Positions 34,695 to 46,196 of a stretch of 64,000 nucleotides of DNA are shown one piece after another. The notes beneath the pieces were generated by a model that saw nothing but the letters and a program-made list of their open reading frames with translations, was not told the DNA's origin and made no database searches. Location: NCBI RefSeq assembly GCF_002776695.1, contig NZ_LFJC01000003.1, positions 893,588 to 957,587 on the forward strand. Reading direction: 5' to 3'. The position numbers and the translations under genes are program-made. This stretch comes from Bradyrhizobium nitroreducens. GTDB lineage: Bacteria > Pseudomonadota > Alphaproteobacteria > Rhizobiales > Xanthobacteraceae. Numbering within the stretch: position 1 is the first letter of the stretch; each line of letters opens with the position of its first letter.

Positions 34695-35741
34695 ATGTCA
34701 ACACCCGAACGGAAAGTGAAATCAACCATAGCACCCGGACTTCCGCCGATGTCGACAGCCACGAAACCTGCCCATTCCTTTCACAACCCACTGTTCTCCA
34801 GTATTACGCATGTCAGACTGCTCGCACGAGTCGATCGCACCATGGCCGTTGCACGCGCCATCGAACGGCTCATCCGACCCGGAATGCGCGTGCTCGACGC
34901 CGGCTGCGGTACCGGGCTCATGTCGTTCCTCGCTGCGAAGGCGGGCGCTTCTGAGGTCGTTGCGATCGATCGCGAGAACGTGGAGCTCGCGCGCGCCCTA
35001 GCCGAGGAGAATGGTCTTTCAAACAAGATCCGCTTCGTCGAAGGCGATCTCACAACCCAGTCGCGCGACACGCTCAATGGTGGCTTCGATGCCATTATCG
35101 CCTTCGTCTATACGAATCATCTCGTTGTCGACGAGGCTCGCTCGACGCTCGTTTACGCTTTGCGCGAGCAATTCGGTGGGCCGAATTGCATCATCATACC
35201 GGACCGGGTTCGCTATTCTGGTGTTGCCTGTGAATGGCCCGGTGTCGACGCCGGTACCGAACTAGATGATCTGCGCCGCAGTATTTCCGATATGGAGAAG
35301 CGGTATCAGCTTAGCTTGACGACGCTGTTCGAGACGGCACGCATGGAGTTACAACACACGATGGCGCGCCCGCGCATCAGCGCTGACTACGAATGGTCTC
35401 CATCGTGGGGAAGTGGAGGTTATCGTTATCTGCGCGGCGCATTCCGCAAACTGAGCAGTGAAAGCCAGGTTGCCGACATCAACTACGCTGCTGAGACGCA
35501 AACGGCACCTTATCCAGGCGAGTTGAGCCTGGACCTTGTCGCCCCGGGCTTATGCAATGCCATCCTTTGGACACAAGAACTCTGGTCCGACAGCCATCTG
35601 CTATGGACGGCAGAGCATATGAGCACTCTGGCCACGGCCGTCACCCTCGAAGCTGGCGATCGGCTCGTGGTAAAGCTCGATGCAGCTTGGCGTAAAACCA
35701 ACTCGATCGGAGATGCAGCGCGCGTTGAGCGGGTGAGTTAA
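34695..35741 (+). CDS. PRMT-like SAM-dependent methyltransferase
   Basis: 348 residues. Motif I is VLDAGCGTGLMSFLAAKAGA (66-85), motif post-I VVAIDRENVELARAL, then FVEGDL, and IIIPDRVRYSG. This order and the spacing to a C-terminal beta-barrel-like half resemble protein arginine methyltransferases. The usual double-E loop (SExWMGYxLxxES) is replaced by AFVYTNHLVVDEA (136-148): the first glutamate is absent. So the substrate may not be arginine. The start is uncertain: ATG at 34749 is also possible and a TTG at 34623 is open. Composition is less GC-rich than neighbours. A related family of radical or peptide-modifying enzymes cannot be excluded. Confidence 0.72.
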   Translation: MSTPERKVKSTIAPGLPPMSTATKPAHSFHNPLFSSITHVRLLARVDRTMAVARAIERLIRPGMRVLDAGCGTGLMSFLAAKAGASEVVAIDRENVELARALAEENGLSNKIRFVEGDLTTQSRDTLNGGFDAIIAFVYTNHLVVDEARSTLVYALREQFGGPNCIIIPDRVRYSGVACEWPGVDAGTELDDLRRSISDMEKRYQLSLTTLFETARMELQHTMARPRISADYEWSPSWGSGGYRYLRGAFRKLSSESQVADINYAAETQTAPYPGELSLDLVAPGLCNAILWTQELWSDSHLLWTAEHMSTLATAVTLEAGDRLVVKLDAAWRKTNSIGDAARVERVS

Positions 35742-35909
35742 TCGACAACGGGAGCGTTGCGGCTGCCTTATCCGCCGCGCTTGGGATAGCGTTCTCTGCA
35801 TAGGTGGAATTTACGACCGATCACGATCCGGACGAGGCGCGCGTTGGCGGCAGGCCGCGCGTCCGACCGTACCTTGCCGTCATCCCCGACTCAGCCCTAG
35901 CATCGGTTG

Positions 35910-36500
35910 ATGCGTTTCCAGGATCGCCCCAATGCTTATCGGCCGCGGTTCGGCGGCTCGCCATTCGGCCGTCGCTTTGCCGGACTGGTGCCGTGGGTGT
36001 TCGTGATCGGGCTTGTCGTGTCGGTCGTGCTCACATTCCGGCACGGCACGAACAGGTCGGTTCCGCATCTGGGAGACGAGCGCGCGCAGGACGCTGAGAT
36101 CATCCTCCAGCACTCAGCCAATCCCGACGATCGCCTGCCGATCGATGTCATCCGCACCATCGACGGCGACACTTTCCTGGCGCGCGTACATCAACGCGAC
36201 GGACGCGATCTCGTCGCGCGAATTCGCCTGCGCGGCATCGATGCGCCCGAACTGAAGGCGTCATGCCAGGAGGAACTGGACAAGGCGGAAGCCGCGGCCC
36301 GCGCCTTGCGCGATCTGCTCGGCCAGGGGGGCGTGACCATCACCAATCTCGGCCCAGACAAATACGGTCGCGTTCTCGCCGATGTCGCGACGCGGCGGAC
36401 CGCGAACGTTTCGGCGGCGTTGCTCTCCGGCGGTTTTGCACGGAGCTACGGTGGCGGCCATCGCGACGGCTGGTGCGCACGCAGCTGGCGCTTCTGGTAA
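35910..36500 (+). CDS. Thermonuclease (SNase-like) family protein
   Basis: 196 residues with an N-terminal signal anchor (about 26-43, GLVPWVFVIGLVVSVVLTF), so the nuclease domain is probably periplasmic. DVIRTIDGDTFLARV (79-93) and RIRLRGIDAPE (104-114) carry the Ca-binding aspartates and one of the catalytic arginines of staphylococcal nuclease; LGPDKYGRVLADV carries the second. The C-terminus is shorter than in secreted SNases. It converges on the L,D-transpeptidase gene. Confidence 0.9.
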   Translation: MRFQDRPNAYRPRFGGSPFGRRFAGLVPWVFVIGLVVSVVLTFRHGTNRSVPHLGDERAQDAEIILQHSANPDDRLPIDVIRTIDGDTFLARVHQRDGRDLVARIRLRGIDAPELKASCQEELDKAEAAARALRDLLGQGGVTITNLGPDKYGRVLADVATRRTANVSAALLSGGFARSYGGGHRDGWCARSWRFW

Positions 36501-36501
36501 C

Positions 36502-36532
36502 AAAAAAGCCGCATCCAAGGACGCGGCCCTTT
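36502..36532. terminator. Bidirectional terminator hairpin
   Basis: AAAAAA, then GCCGC and TCC pairing with GGA and GCGGC around a short loop, then CCCTTT. The A-run on one side and T-run on the other suit both converging genes. Confidence 0.65.
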
Positions 36533-36555
36533 GCCGTCTGGTCTGGTCGCGGCGA

Positions 36556-37071
36556 TCAGCGCGTCACGACCACCGTCGTGCCGACGGAGACGCGGCTGTA
36601 GAGGTCGGTGATGTCGTCGTTGAGCATGCGGATGCAGCCATAGGAGACGAAGCCGCCGATCGAGCCCGGCACGTTGGTGCCGTGGATGGCGTATTCGCCG
36701 CCGGCCAGCGTCATCGCCGCAACGCCCATCGGGTTGCGCGGCGAGCCGCCCGGAATCATGTCGGGAATGCTCGGCTTGTCACGCTTGACCTCGGCCGGCG
36801 GTGCCCAGGCCGGGTTGCGATACTTTCCGTCGATGCGCGTGGTGCCGGCCCACTGCTTGCCGGACTTGCCGACACCGACCGGATAGCGCACGGCGTGGCC
36901 GTTATCGAGGATGAGATAGAGTCGCCGCTCGCTCGTTTTGACGACAATGGTGCCCGGCGAATAGTCGGCCAAATGCGTTCCCACCATCTCCGGCCGCGCC
37001 TCTGCCGCCGTCGACATCAAGACCCCCGCCCCGATGGTGGCAGCTAGCGCCACCGCAACCCTCATCGACAT
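36556..37071 (-). CDS. L,D-transpeptidase (YkuD domain)
   Basis: 171 residues with a signal peptide (1-25, TAAEARP). The YkuD domain holds the catalytic motif HGTNVPGSIGGFVSYGCIRMLNDDI with His130 and Cys146. These periplasmic enzymes make 3-3 peptidoglycan cross-links or attach proteins to peptidoglycan; in rhizobia several small copies exist. The intact copy here is the likely parent or sister of the pseudogene at 34034. Confidence 0.94.
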   Translation of the reverse strand: MSMRVAVALAATIGAGVLMSTAAEARPEMVGTHLADYSPGTIVVKTSERRLYLILDNGHAVRYPVGVGKSGKQWAGTTRIDGKYRNPAWAPPAEVKRDKPSIPDMIPGGSPRNPMGVAAMTLAGGEYAIHGTNVPGSIGGFVSYGCIRMLNDDITDLYSRVSVGTTVVVTR

Positions 37072-37350
37072 CGATTCTCCCCCTTCCCCCGAACGGGTCT
37101 TTCAAATCTACGCAAAACCGGCAATTGCCCGCTCGTCCCGACAATCTTAACCGCGCCCGTTAACCGGATGGTTTCCACGCGCGGCCGTCAGGGGCCAGCC
37201 AGCAGGGGGAACAAAGGAAATGTTCGAAACAAAGTAAATGACCTGAAAACAACACTCGGCGGGAAAGATGCGGCCGCGCCGCCGCGCGCCCTGACAAGAG
37301 CGTGAGGGTGTGAACGGCCGTTGTTTCGGGGCCTCGGTGCAAAAGGCAGT
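37072..37350. other. Promoter region of the L,D-transpeptidase gene
   Basis: No gene seen. It contains a purine-rich stretch and the unusually AT-rich AAACAAAGTAAATGACC at 37228-37244. The palindromic element starting at 37351 lies beyond it. Confidence 0.35.
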
Positions 37351-37506
37351 CTCGTGTCCCGGACAAGGCGCGGCGCGTAGCGTCGCGACGCAGAGCCGGG
37401 ACCCAGTTCCTTCGTTGCGCGGCTCGATGGGCCCCGGCTCTGCAGCGCACCGCACCGGACGATGCTTCGCATCGCCGGGGGCGCTGCGCTGCGTCCGGGG
37501 CACGAG
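37351..37506. repeat. Compound palindromic repeat before acs stop
   Basis: CTCGTGTCCCGGAC (37351-37364) pairs with GTCCGGGGCACGAG (37493-37506). Inside are GCGCG- and GGGCCCCGG-type hairpins and GATGCTTCGCATC. It ends eight bases before the acs stop codon. Confidence 0.7.
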
Positions 37507-37514
37507 AATTCGCC

Positions 37515-39461
<1,947 letters not shown>

Positions 39462-39863
39462 GCTTTCCCTCCACCTGCGGCAGGCCGAATGCTGGCGACC
39501 GGCGAGCCGACTTGATCATTGACTGATTATGCGTCGGGCTAACCGGACCCGACAAGGAGCACAAGCTGGACCTTCGGCGGGCCACCGACCATGCGGAAGA
39601 TCAAGGTCACCCGTTGTGATTGTCGCAGATCTGAAACAGGCCACGGGCGCGGCTTCGGGGTCTTTCCTCAGCTCCGCGGATCGGGCCTTTGCAGAGCCCT
39701 CATGCACCAAGGGAGGTATTCAGTAACCGTCTCTCACTGATTCGGGACTCGCAATAGCGTTCGGAACACCCTAAATGGCCAACCCGGGTCCGGAGAGACC
39801 CCTCGGAACAAAAATCAGAACAGCGGCATTGACCGGTAACAGACAGGGCTAAGGCATAAGACT
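39462..39863. other. Divergent promoter region between acs and topoisomerase IB genes
   Basis: About 400 bases with no credible gene. The acs side has the ribosome binding site GTGGAGGG just upstream of its ATG. TTGATCATTGACTGATTATG (39513-39532) is AT-rich and a candidate promoter for acs. Confidence 0.4.
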
Positions 39864-41033
39864 ATGATGGATCAGCAGAATATCGGGACGATACGGCCCG
39901 CTTCAGCCGATCCTGCGGCCATTGCGCTCGCCAAGACCCTAGGACAATGGCCGAAAGCGGCCCCTTTCCGGCGTCCCAGCCCGAAAAAGGTCTTCGATAA
40001 GGCCCCCGCGGCGACCGTCGAGGCGCTCGCCAAGGAGCTCGGCCTCCGGCTGGGCGACCAGAACGAGCTGACCATCCGCCGCATCAAGCGCGGCAAGGGC
40101 TATTCCTTCGTCCGCCCCAACGGCGCCCATATCCGCGACGCCCGCACCATCCGCCGGCTGCACGCCATGGCGGTGCCGCCGGCCTATCGCGAGGTGCGCT
40201 ACTCCGCCGATCCGAGCTCGCATCTGCAGGCCGTGGGCCGCGATGCCGCGGGCCGGCTGCAATATCGCTATCATGCCGATTGGGAGAAGGTCCGCGAGCA
40301 TCGCAAGGCACATCGCCTGGAAAAGCTCGTCGGCGCGCTGCCAAAAATCCGGCGCAAGGTCTCGGCGTTCCTGTCGGGCGACGAGCCGACGCGTGACTTC
40401 GCGCTCTCGGCCGTCATCGAGCTGATCGCCCGCACCGCGATCCGTCCCGGCAACGAATCCTATGCCCGCCTCAACGGCACCCGCGGCGCGACCACGCTGC
40501 TGAAGTCGAACGTGACGCTGGAAGACGATTGCTTCGTGCTGACCTTCAAGGCGAAGGGCGGCAAGGCCGTGCGCAAGGAGTGCGACGCGGCCAAGCTGGT
40601 GCGCGCCATCGGCATTTTGCAGGGCGTCCCGGGCAAGCGCATGTTCCAGTACCGCGATGCCTACGGCATCGTGCGTGCGGTCAGCACCACGCAGGTGAAC
40701 GCTTTCCTGCGCGAGATTGCCGGCATCAAGATCTCGCTGAAGGATTTCCGTACGCTGATGGCGTCTGCTGTGGTCGTTGAATCCTTGTCGCGGATCACGC
40801 CGGCGACCAGCCAGCGCGGCCGCAAGAAGCAGGTGCTGGACGCGATCCGTGCCGCCGCCGACAAGCTCTCCAACACGCCGGCGATCTGCCGCAAGAGCTA
40901 CGTCCACGACACCATCGTCACGGCGTTCGAGGACGGAATCCTGGAGCGCTTCGCCGCGACCATGAAGGGCCAGCGCTCGCAGGCGCGGCGCGAGCAGCTT
41001 CTGGCGCAGGTGGTGGCAACCGCCGCGGTCTGA
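39864..41033 (+). CDS. DNA topoisomerase IB (poxvirus type)
   Basis: 389 residues, 30-40 more than the usual bacterial members because of an N-terminal extension (1-65). The N-terminal beta domain has RGKGYSFVRPNGAHIRDARTIRRLHAMAVPPAYREVRYSADPSSHLQAVGRDAAGRLQYRYH. The catalytic domain has Arg in ARTAIRPGNESYARLNGTRGATTL, Lys in FKAKGGKAVRKE, a second Arg in LKDFRTLMASA, and the nucleophile Tyr346 in CRKSYVHDT. It nicks and swivels DNA through a 3'-phosphotyrosine, relaxing supercoils without ATP. ATGATG at the start leaves one-codon ambiguity. Confidence 0.94.
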   Translation: MMDQQNIGTIRPASADPAAIALAKTLGQWPKAAPFRRPSPKKVFDKAPAATVEALAKELGLRLGDQNELTIRRIKRGKGYSFVRPNGAHIRDARTIRRLHAMAVPPAYREVRYSADPSSHLQAVGRDAAGRLQYRYHADWEKVREHRKAHRLEKLVGALPKIRRKVSAFLSGDEPTRDFALSAVIELIARTAIRPGNESYARLNGTRGATTLLKSNVTLEDDCFVLTFKAKGGKAVRKECDAAKLVRAIGILQGVPGKRMFQYRDAYGIVRAVSTTQVNAFLREIAGIKISLKDFRTLMASAVVVESLSRITPATSQRGRKKQVLDAIRAAADKLSNTPAICRKSYVHDTIVTAFEDGILERFAATMKGQRSQARREQLLAQVVATAAV

Positions 41034-41044
41034 CCTTCCCGCTG

Positions 41045-41500
41045 CTACGCCTTGTTGGAAACGCCCCGGTCGGGACCGGGATCACCGCCGGCGGCTGCGG
41101 TCGTGAGCCGTTCCATATAATGCGCCCATCCCGTTGCATGTGCGGCCGCCTGCTCCGCGGTCGGCAGCCCGCTATGGGTCATGCGCAGCAGCGTGCCGCC
41201 ATCGCGCTCGATCAGGTCGATCTCGATGAGGCTCGAGCCGGGGGGCACTTCCTGGCCGCCTTCCCATCCGAACGTGTAGGCAAGGCGATGCACCGGCACG
41301 ACCTCACGAAAGGCACCACGGGCGACGCCGCCGCGCGGGCCGATGCCCTTGAGCAGATAGAGCCCGCCGGGATGCGGCTCCGTGGTCGCGTCCGAGCCCA
41401 TCCAGCCCAGGATCTTCTCGGGATCGGTCAGGTAAGCGAAAACGGTGGCGCGCGGGGCGGCGATCTGGGTCTCGCGTCGCACTGCGAACGGTTCGGTCAT
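41045..41500 (-). CDS. SRPBCC (AHSA1-like) protein
   Basis: 151 residues. Start RRETQIAAPRATVFAYLTDPEKILGWMGSDATTEPHPGGLYLLKG is the START/AHSA1 fold signature; LAYTFGWEGG, PPGSSLIEIDLIERDGGTLLRMTHSGLP follows. Such helix-grip proteins bind hydrophobic ligands or help Hsp90-type proteins; many bacterial members partner ArsR regulators, none of which is visible here. The long upstream open frame is a shadow of the cyclase gene. The topoisomerase gene ends 11 bases away, convergent, with no room for a terminator. Confidence 0.88.
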   Translation of the reverse strand: MTEPFAVRRETQIAAPRATVFAYLTDPEKILGWMGSDATTEPHPGGLYLLKGIGPRGGVARGAFREVVPVHRLAYTFGWEGGQEVPPGSSLIEIDLIERDGGTLLRMTHSGLPTAEQAAAHATGWAHYMERLTTAAAGGDPGPDRGVSNKA

Positions 41501-41601
41501 CGGGGAATATCCCTTCGCTGACAGTTGCACATGGCGGCGCCGAAGCGGCTCGTCAAGGATTGCCCGTGACAAACCCGGCTCGCCTTCGTCATGATCGAAC
41601 C

Positions 41602-42696
41602 ATGCAGCTGTCCCCGACCCTTGCCTGGCTTGTCGATGCCGCCTCGGACAGTGCCGGAGCGGATCGCCTGCTCGCGGAACTCGGCGCACATCTGGTCGCC
41701 GACGGCGTGCCGCTCGCGGCGGGCGCCCTGACGCTGGAGGTGCCGCATCCGCTGATCGCGAAGCGGACCTGGTTGTGGCGCGCCGACAGTGGTCAGGTGA
41801 TCGAAGCGCTCGGCTTCGCGCCTGGCGGCCTGGCACCCGATCCGCCCAATGATGCCGGTCGCCGCTGGTTGCACGATATCGCGCGTGGCGAGGTGCACGA
41901 AGACGTCGTCGGGCGACAAGACGGGCCGTTGCTTGGCTGGATCGCGCCGCGTCCGTTCACCGCAGACGAAATCGGGCAACTGCGCGAAGCCGCGCGTTTT
42001 GCCGCGACGCCCCTCGCCGTACTCGCTGCGCGCGCCACGTTGCGGGCAACGCTGGATGCCTATCTCGGCAAGCGCAGCGCAGAGCGGGTGCTGGCGGCAC
42101 CGCTGCGGCGCGATCTCGGCGAGACCATTCAGGCCGCGTTGCTCTATGCGGATTTGCGCAATTTCACGACCCTGTCGGACACCTCTCCGCCTGGAGAGGT
42201 CATCGCTGCGCTCGACGCCTGGTTCGACCGCATCGCAGGCGCCGTTCACGCCTTCGGCGGCGAGGTGCTGAAATTCATCGGCGACGGCGTGCTCGCGATC
42301 TTTCCAGTGGTCGAGGCGACCCCGCGCCACGCCTGCGAAGCCGCACTCCGCGCCGCGAGCGCCGCCGAAGCCGGGATGGTCTATCTCAACAAGGAGCGCG
42401 GCGCTCAAGGGTTACCGCCGCTGGCATTCGGTGCCGCGCTTCATCTGGGTGAGATGCTCTGGGGCAATATCGGTGCGGCCAACCGGCTGGATTTCACGGC
42501 GATCGGCCCCGCCGTCAATCTCGCCAGCCGCCTCGAGGGATTGTGCAAGCCGTTGGGACGGACCGTGCTGGTGTCGGGTGCGCTCGCCGCCGAGACGGAG
42601 ATGCCGTTGATTTCGCTTGGGATGCGCGAGCTGCGCGGCATTGCTGCGCCCTGCGAGGTGTTTGCGCTGCCGGCGACGCAGGCTCTGCTATCGTAG
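41602..42696 (+). CDS. Class III adenylate/guanylate cyclase
   Basis: 364 residues. An N-terminal region of about 185 residues of unknown fold is followed by a class III cyclase domain: metal Asp in ALLYADLRNFTTLSD, FGGEVLKFIGDGVLAIFPV with the second metal Asp and the adenine-selecting Lys, and LDFTAIGPAVNLASRLE with the transition-state Asn and Arg. All catalytic residues seem present, and Lys/Asp at the purine site favour cAMP. No membrane segment is seen. The ATG MQLSPTL was preferred over upstream TTG/GTG. It is one of two such cyclases in this window. Confidence 0.9.
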   Translation: MQLSPTLAWLVDAASDSAGADRLLAELGAHLVADGVPLAAGALTLEVPHPLIAKRTWLWRADSGQVIEALGFAPGGLAPDPPNDAGRRWLHDIARGEVHEDVVGRQDGPLLGWIAPRPFTADEIGQLREAARFAATPLAVLAARATLRATLDAYLGKRSAERVLAAPLRRDLGETIQAALLYADLRNFTTLSDTSPPGEVIAALDAWFDRIAGAVHAFGGEVLKFIGDGVLAIFPVVEATPRHACEAALRAASAAEAGMVYLNKERGAQGLPPLAFGAALHLGEMLWGNIGAANRLDFTAIGPAVNLASRLEGLCKPLGRTVLVSGALAAETEMPLISLGMRELRGIAAPCEVFALPATQALLS

Positions 42697-42756
42697 CCCG
42701 CATGAGCATAGCGCCATGCGGGACCGGACCATCCCGGATGTCGCTTGGCGGGCTAC
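42693..42756. repeat. Intergenic hairpin repeat (GTAGCCCGC type)
   Basis: GTAGCCCGC (42693-42701) pairs with GCGGGCTAC (42748-42756), and inside CCCGCATG (42697-42704) can alternatively pair with CATGCGGG (42715-42722). It lies between the convergent cyclase and EVE genes. It is a type often seen dispersed in Bradyrhizobium (recalled). Confidence 0.7.
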
Positions 42757-42767
42757 AGCACCTGCGA

Positions 42768-43187
42768 CTAGACCCCGCCCATCTTGCACACCAGCTTCCA
42801 TTCCTCCGCCGTCACCGGCTGCACCGAGAGGCGCGAATATTTCACCAGCGCCATGTCTTTCAGTTTCGGTTCGGCCTTGATCGCGGCCATCGTCACCGGC
42901 GTCTTCAAGGGCTTGTCGGCCTTGATGTCGACGCAGACGAATTTTTCCGTCTTGTCGGTCGGATCGGGATAGGCTTCCTTGATGATCTCGACGATGCCGA
43001 CGATCTCCTTGCCCTCGTTGGAATGATAGTAGAACGCCTTGTCGCCTTTCTTCATGGCGACGAGGTTCTGGCGCGCGGTGTAATTGCGCACGCCGGTCCA
43101 GGCCTCGCCCTTGGCGCCCTTCGCCACCTGCTGGTCCCAGGACCACACCGATGGTTCGGACTTCACCAGCCAGTACGCCATGCTCAT
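42768..43187 (-). CDS. EVE domain protein
   Basis: 139 residues, the standard EVE length. [56 protein letters not shown] and the ending [24 protein letters not shown] are hallmarks. EVE is a PUA-like fold that in some proteins binds modified cytosines or tRNA; the free-standing bacterial form has no settled role. The ATG overlaps the gpsA stop by four bases (ATGA); a second ATG two codons later is possible. Confidence 0.93.
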   Translation of the reverse strand: MSMAYWLVKSEPSVWSWDQQVAKGAKGEAWTGVRNYTARQNLVAMKKGDKAFYYHSNEGKEIVGIVEIIKEAYPDPTDKTEKFVCVDIKADKPLKTPVTMAAIKAEPKLKDMALVKYSRLSVQPVTAEEWKLVCKMGGV

Positions 43188-44164
43188 TCCTCTGCCTTGA
43201 AGGGGCGCGTCAACAGCCCCGAGATCGCGGCGTCGATCGTGCTCCGGCCGCTCAGGATCGACGCGACCGCTTCTGATACCGGCATCTCGATGTTTTGCGA
43301 AGCCGCGAGTTCGATCAGCACCGGCGCGGTGAATTCGCCCTCGGCAAGCTTGCCGGCGGGCGGCTGCTCGCCGCGGCCGAGTGCGAGGCCAAGCGCGAAG
43401 TTGCGTGATTGCGGACTCGAGCAGGTCAGAATGAGATCACCGAGACCAGACAGGCCCGCGAGCGTCTCGCTGCGCGCGCCGAGCGCTCGGCCGAGACGCG
43501 TCAGCTCGGCAAAGCCGCGGGTCGTCAGCGCAGCCTGGGCGGAAGCGCCGAGCTTGCGCCCGACTGCGATGCCGACTGCAATCGCCAGCACGTTCTTGGC
43601 GGCGCCACCGATCTCGACGCCGCGGATGTCGGTGGAGTGATAGGGGCGGAATGTCGGCGAGCCCAGCGCTTGCACGAGGCGACTGGCCAGCGCCTCGTCC
43701 TTTGCCGCCAGCGTCACCGCGGTCGGCAGGCCGCGGGCGACGTCGTCGGCAAAGCTCGGGCCCGACAGGATCGCCGGCTGCGCGCCCGGCGCGGCCTCCG
43801 CGATCACGTCGGTCATGAATTTGTGGGTGCCGTGCTCGATGCCCTTGGCGGAGGCGACGATCGGCACCTCGCCTGTCAGATGCGAGGCCAGCATGTTGAC
43901 CGCGCCGCGCAAATGCTGCGCTGGCGTTGCGATCAGCAGCATCTCCGCACGCGCCGCCGCGGCGAGATCGCTCGTGACGATGATCTCAGGAGCGATCCGC
44001 ACGCCGGGCAGCCGCGGATTGTCGCGGGTCGAGGCGATCCGCGCGGCATGGTCGGCATTGCGTGCCCACAGTGTCACCGTGCGCCCGGCCCGCGCTGCGA
44101 CAGTCGCCAGCGCCGTACCCCAGGCGCCGGCGCCGATCACCGCGACGGATTGGAACGCCAACAT
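43184..44164 (-). CDS. gpsA: NAD(P)-dependent glycerol-3-phosphate dehydrogenase
   Basis: 326 residues. [31 protein letters not shown] carries the nucleotide fold, then [20 protein letters not shown] with the catalytic Lys region, [19 protein letters not shown] and [30 protein letters not shown]. It converts dihydroxyacetone phosphate to sn-glycerol 3-phosphate for phospholipid synthesis. It lies two bases after the tsaD stop on the same strand and is followed by the overlapping EVE gene. Confidence 0.97.
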   Translation of the reverse strand: MLAFQSVAVIGAGAWGTALATVAARAGRTVTLWARNADHAARIASTRDNPRLPGVRIAPEIIVTSDLAAAARAEMLLIATPAQHLRGAVNMLASHLTGEVPIVASAKGIEHGTHKFMTDVIAEAAPGAQPAILSGPSFADDVARGLPTAVTLAAKDEALASRLVQALGSPTFRPYHSTDIRGVEIGGAAKNVLAIAVGIAVGRKLGASAQAALTTRGFAELTRLGRALGARSETLAGLSGLGDLILTCSSPQSRNFALGLALGRGEQPPAGKLAEGEFTAPVLIELAASQNIEMPVSEAVASILSGRSTIDAAISGLLTRPFKAEE

Positions 44165-44166
44165 TG

Positions 44167-45240
44167 CTAATATCCCGCCCGCGTCTTGCCGTAGCCTGCC
44201 GGCGCCGTCGCGTTGGCGTCGAGCAGCCAGCGGGCGCGGGGCTGGGCCTCCATCGTGTCGGTCATACCGAGCGCAAGGCGCTCGGCGCCAGCCCAGGCGA
44301 TCATCGCGCCATTGTCGGTGCAGAGCGCCGGCGGCGGCATGATCAATTGCGTTCCAGCCTGCCTTGCGACGTCATCGAGGGCGCCGCGGATCGCCTGATT
44401 GGCGGCGACGCCGCCGGCCGCGACCAGGGCGCGCGGCGCGCCGAACCATTCGCGGAACAGCCTGAGGCCGACGCTCAACCGGTCGGCGGTCGAATCGAGC
44501 ACGGCGGCCTGGAAGCTCGCGCAGAGATCACTGATGTCCTGCGGCGTGATCTCGGCCAGCCGGCTCGCCTCGGTACGAACCGCCGTCTTCAATCCCGACA
44601 GCGAGAAATTGGCATCGGGACGCCCCTGCATCGGCCGCGGAAACGCAAAGCGCGTGGCATCGCCGCTTGCCGCCGCGCGCTCGACCTGCGGTCCGCCGGG
44701 ATATGGCAGGCCAAGCATCTTCGCGACCTTGTCGAAGGCCTCGCCGATCGCGTCGTCGACGGTGGTGCCGAGCCGCACATACTGGCCGACGCCGGTGACT
44801 GCGACGATCTGGGTATGGCCGCCGGAGGCGAGAAACAGGCAATAGGGAAACTCGATTCCGTCGGTGAGGCGCGGCGTCAGCGCATGCGCCTCCAGATGGT
44901 TGACCGCGACCAGCGGCGTGTCGTGCACCATCGCGATCGCCTTCGCGGTGGTGAGCCCGACGATGACGCCGCCGATCAGGCCCGGCCCGGCGGCGGCCGC
45001 AACGCCGCCGAGGTCGCCGAAGCCGATGCCGGCCTCGCGCATGGCGCGATCGACGATGCCGTCGAGCAGATCGACATGGGCGCGGGCGGCAATCTCAGGC
45101 ACCACGCCGCCGAAGCGGGCGTGTTCCTCGACCTGCGACCGCACGATGTTGGACAGGATCTTGCCGCGGCCGTCGTCCGCGCGCTCGATCACGGCCGCGG
45201 CGGTCTCGTCGCAGGTTGTTTCGATGCCCAGCACCAGCAT
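44167..45240 (-). CDS. tsaD: tRNA t6A synthesis protein TsaD
   Basis: 357 residues. [17 protein letters not shown] at the start, the metal-binding histidines in NHLEAHAL, and [32 protein letters not shown] and [11 protein letters not shown] follow. With TsaB, TsaC and TsaE it transfers threonylcarbamoyl to A37 of ANN-decoding tRNAs. ATG chosen; a TTG six codons upstream is open. In several Rhizobiales hemC sits between tsaD and hemD (recalled); here the 149-base gap holds no such gene. Confidence 0.97.
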   Translation of the reverse strand: MLVLGIETTCDETAAAVIERADDGRGKILSNIVRSQVEEHARFGGVVPEIAARAHVDLLDGIVDRAMREAGIGFGDLGGVAAAAGPGLIGGVIVGLTTAKAIAMVHDTPLVAVNHLEAHALTPRLTDGIEFPYCLFLASGGHTQIVAVTGVGQYVRLGTTVDDAIGEAFDKVAKMLGLPYPGGPQVERAAASGDATRFAFPRPMQGRPDANFSLSGLKTAVRTEASRLAEITPQDISDLCASFQAAVLDSTADRLSVGLRLFREWFGAPRALVAAGGVAANQAIRGALDDVARQAGTQLIMPPPALCTDNGAMIAWAGAERLALGMTDTMEAQPRARWLLDANATAPAGYGKTRAGY

Positions 45241-45389
45241 TGGCGAATTGTTATCCAATTTGCGCCCTTGCGCTCATCCGGAAAGCGGAGTTCTGGTACG
45301 TCCGGTAGCATTCCGGGGCCAGATTGCGCAATCGTCACGCGCAGCCATCCCAGTGATGCGTCGCCGCCAATTGGTTCGGAACACGAGCG

Positions 45390-46136
45390 ATGTCCATTCT
45401 TGTCACACGGCCGCATCCCGACAATGAGGCGACGGCGGAAAATCTGCGCGCGCGGGGGCATACGGTGATGCTTGCGCCGGCTCTCAAGTTCGAGCCGGTC
45501 GCCCTCCGTGACGAAAGTGAAGCCCCCTATGCCGCTGTCATTGTCACGTCGGCCAACGCGATCCGTGCCGTCGCACCGCAATTGCGGGATCTTGGTCTGC
45601 TGGAGCTGCCGTTGTTTGCGGTCGGCGAGCATACGGCCGCTGCTGCCCGCGACGCCGGCTTCGCCCAGGTGATCGTTGCCGGCGGCGATGCCGCGTCCTT
45701 GCGCGACAGAGTGGTGCAGAGCGCACGCGACAAGGTGCTGAAGAAGAAAAGCACGCTGCTGTATCTTGCGGGCGCGGATCTGTCGCGCGACCTCGGCGGC
45801 GAGCTTGGTGCGGACGGCTTCACCGTGATCACGCAGACGACCTATCGCATGGCACCGGTCAAGCATCTGCCGCGCGAAGTCTGCGAGGGCTTTGCCGCCC
45901 ACGGGGTCGAGGCGGTGCTGCACTACTCCCGGCGCAGCGCCCGCGCGTTCCTGGATGCGGCGCGGGACGAAGGCGTCGAAATCTCGGCGCTGGCCATCCC
46001 GCAATGCTGCCTGTCCGAGGCGGTGGCGGACGCGCTGCGCGAGGCCGGCGCGTCGCAGGTTCTGGTTGCCGCGACACCGGACGAAAATGCCTTATTTGCC
46101 ACCTTGGAGCGTGCTTTGCGGACCCGTTTGGCGTAA
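45390..46136 (+). CDS. hemD: Uroporphyrinogen-III synthase
   Basis: 248 residues. The weakly conserved family is recognised by ILVTRPHPDNEATAENLRARGHTVMLAPALKFEP at the start, AAVIVTSANAIRAV, AVGEHTAAAARDAGF and VEAVLHYSRRSARAFLD. It cyclises hydroxymethylbilane with inversion of ring D in haem synthesis. The downstream mitofilin-like and HemY genes are in the same direction, the usual alphaproteobacterial order. Confidence 0.92.
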   Translation: MSILVTRPHPDNEATAENLRARGHTVMLAPALKFEPVALRDESEAPYAAVIVTSANAIRAVAPQLRDLGLLELPLFAVGEHTAAAARDAGFAQVIVAGGDAASLRDRVVQSARDKVLKKKSTLLYLAGADLSRDLGGELGADGFTVITQTTYRMAPVKHLPREVCEGFAAHGVEAVLHYSRRSARAFLDAARDEGVEISALAIPQCCLSEAVADALREAGASQVLVAATPDENALFATLERALRTRLA

Positions 46137-46196
46137 GAGGTCGGGCCGAATCCGACGTAATTGAGTCCCGGTATGGAAGTGTAAGGAACCGTCACG

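Noticed and set aside
39513..39532. FixK/FNR box TTGAT-N4-ATCAA upstream of acs
   Set aside because: TTGAT is present but the right half-site is not; only an AT-rich promoter-like stretch remains.
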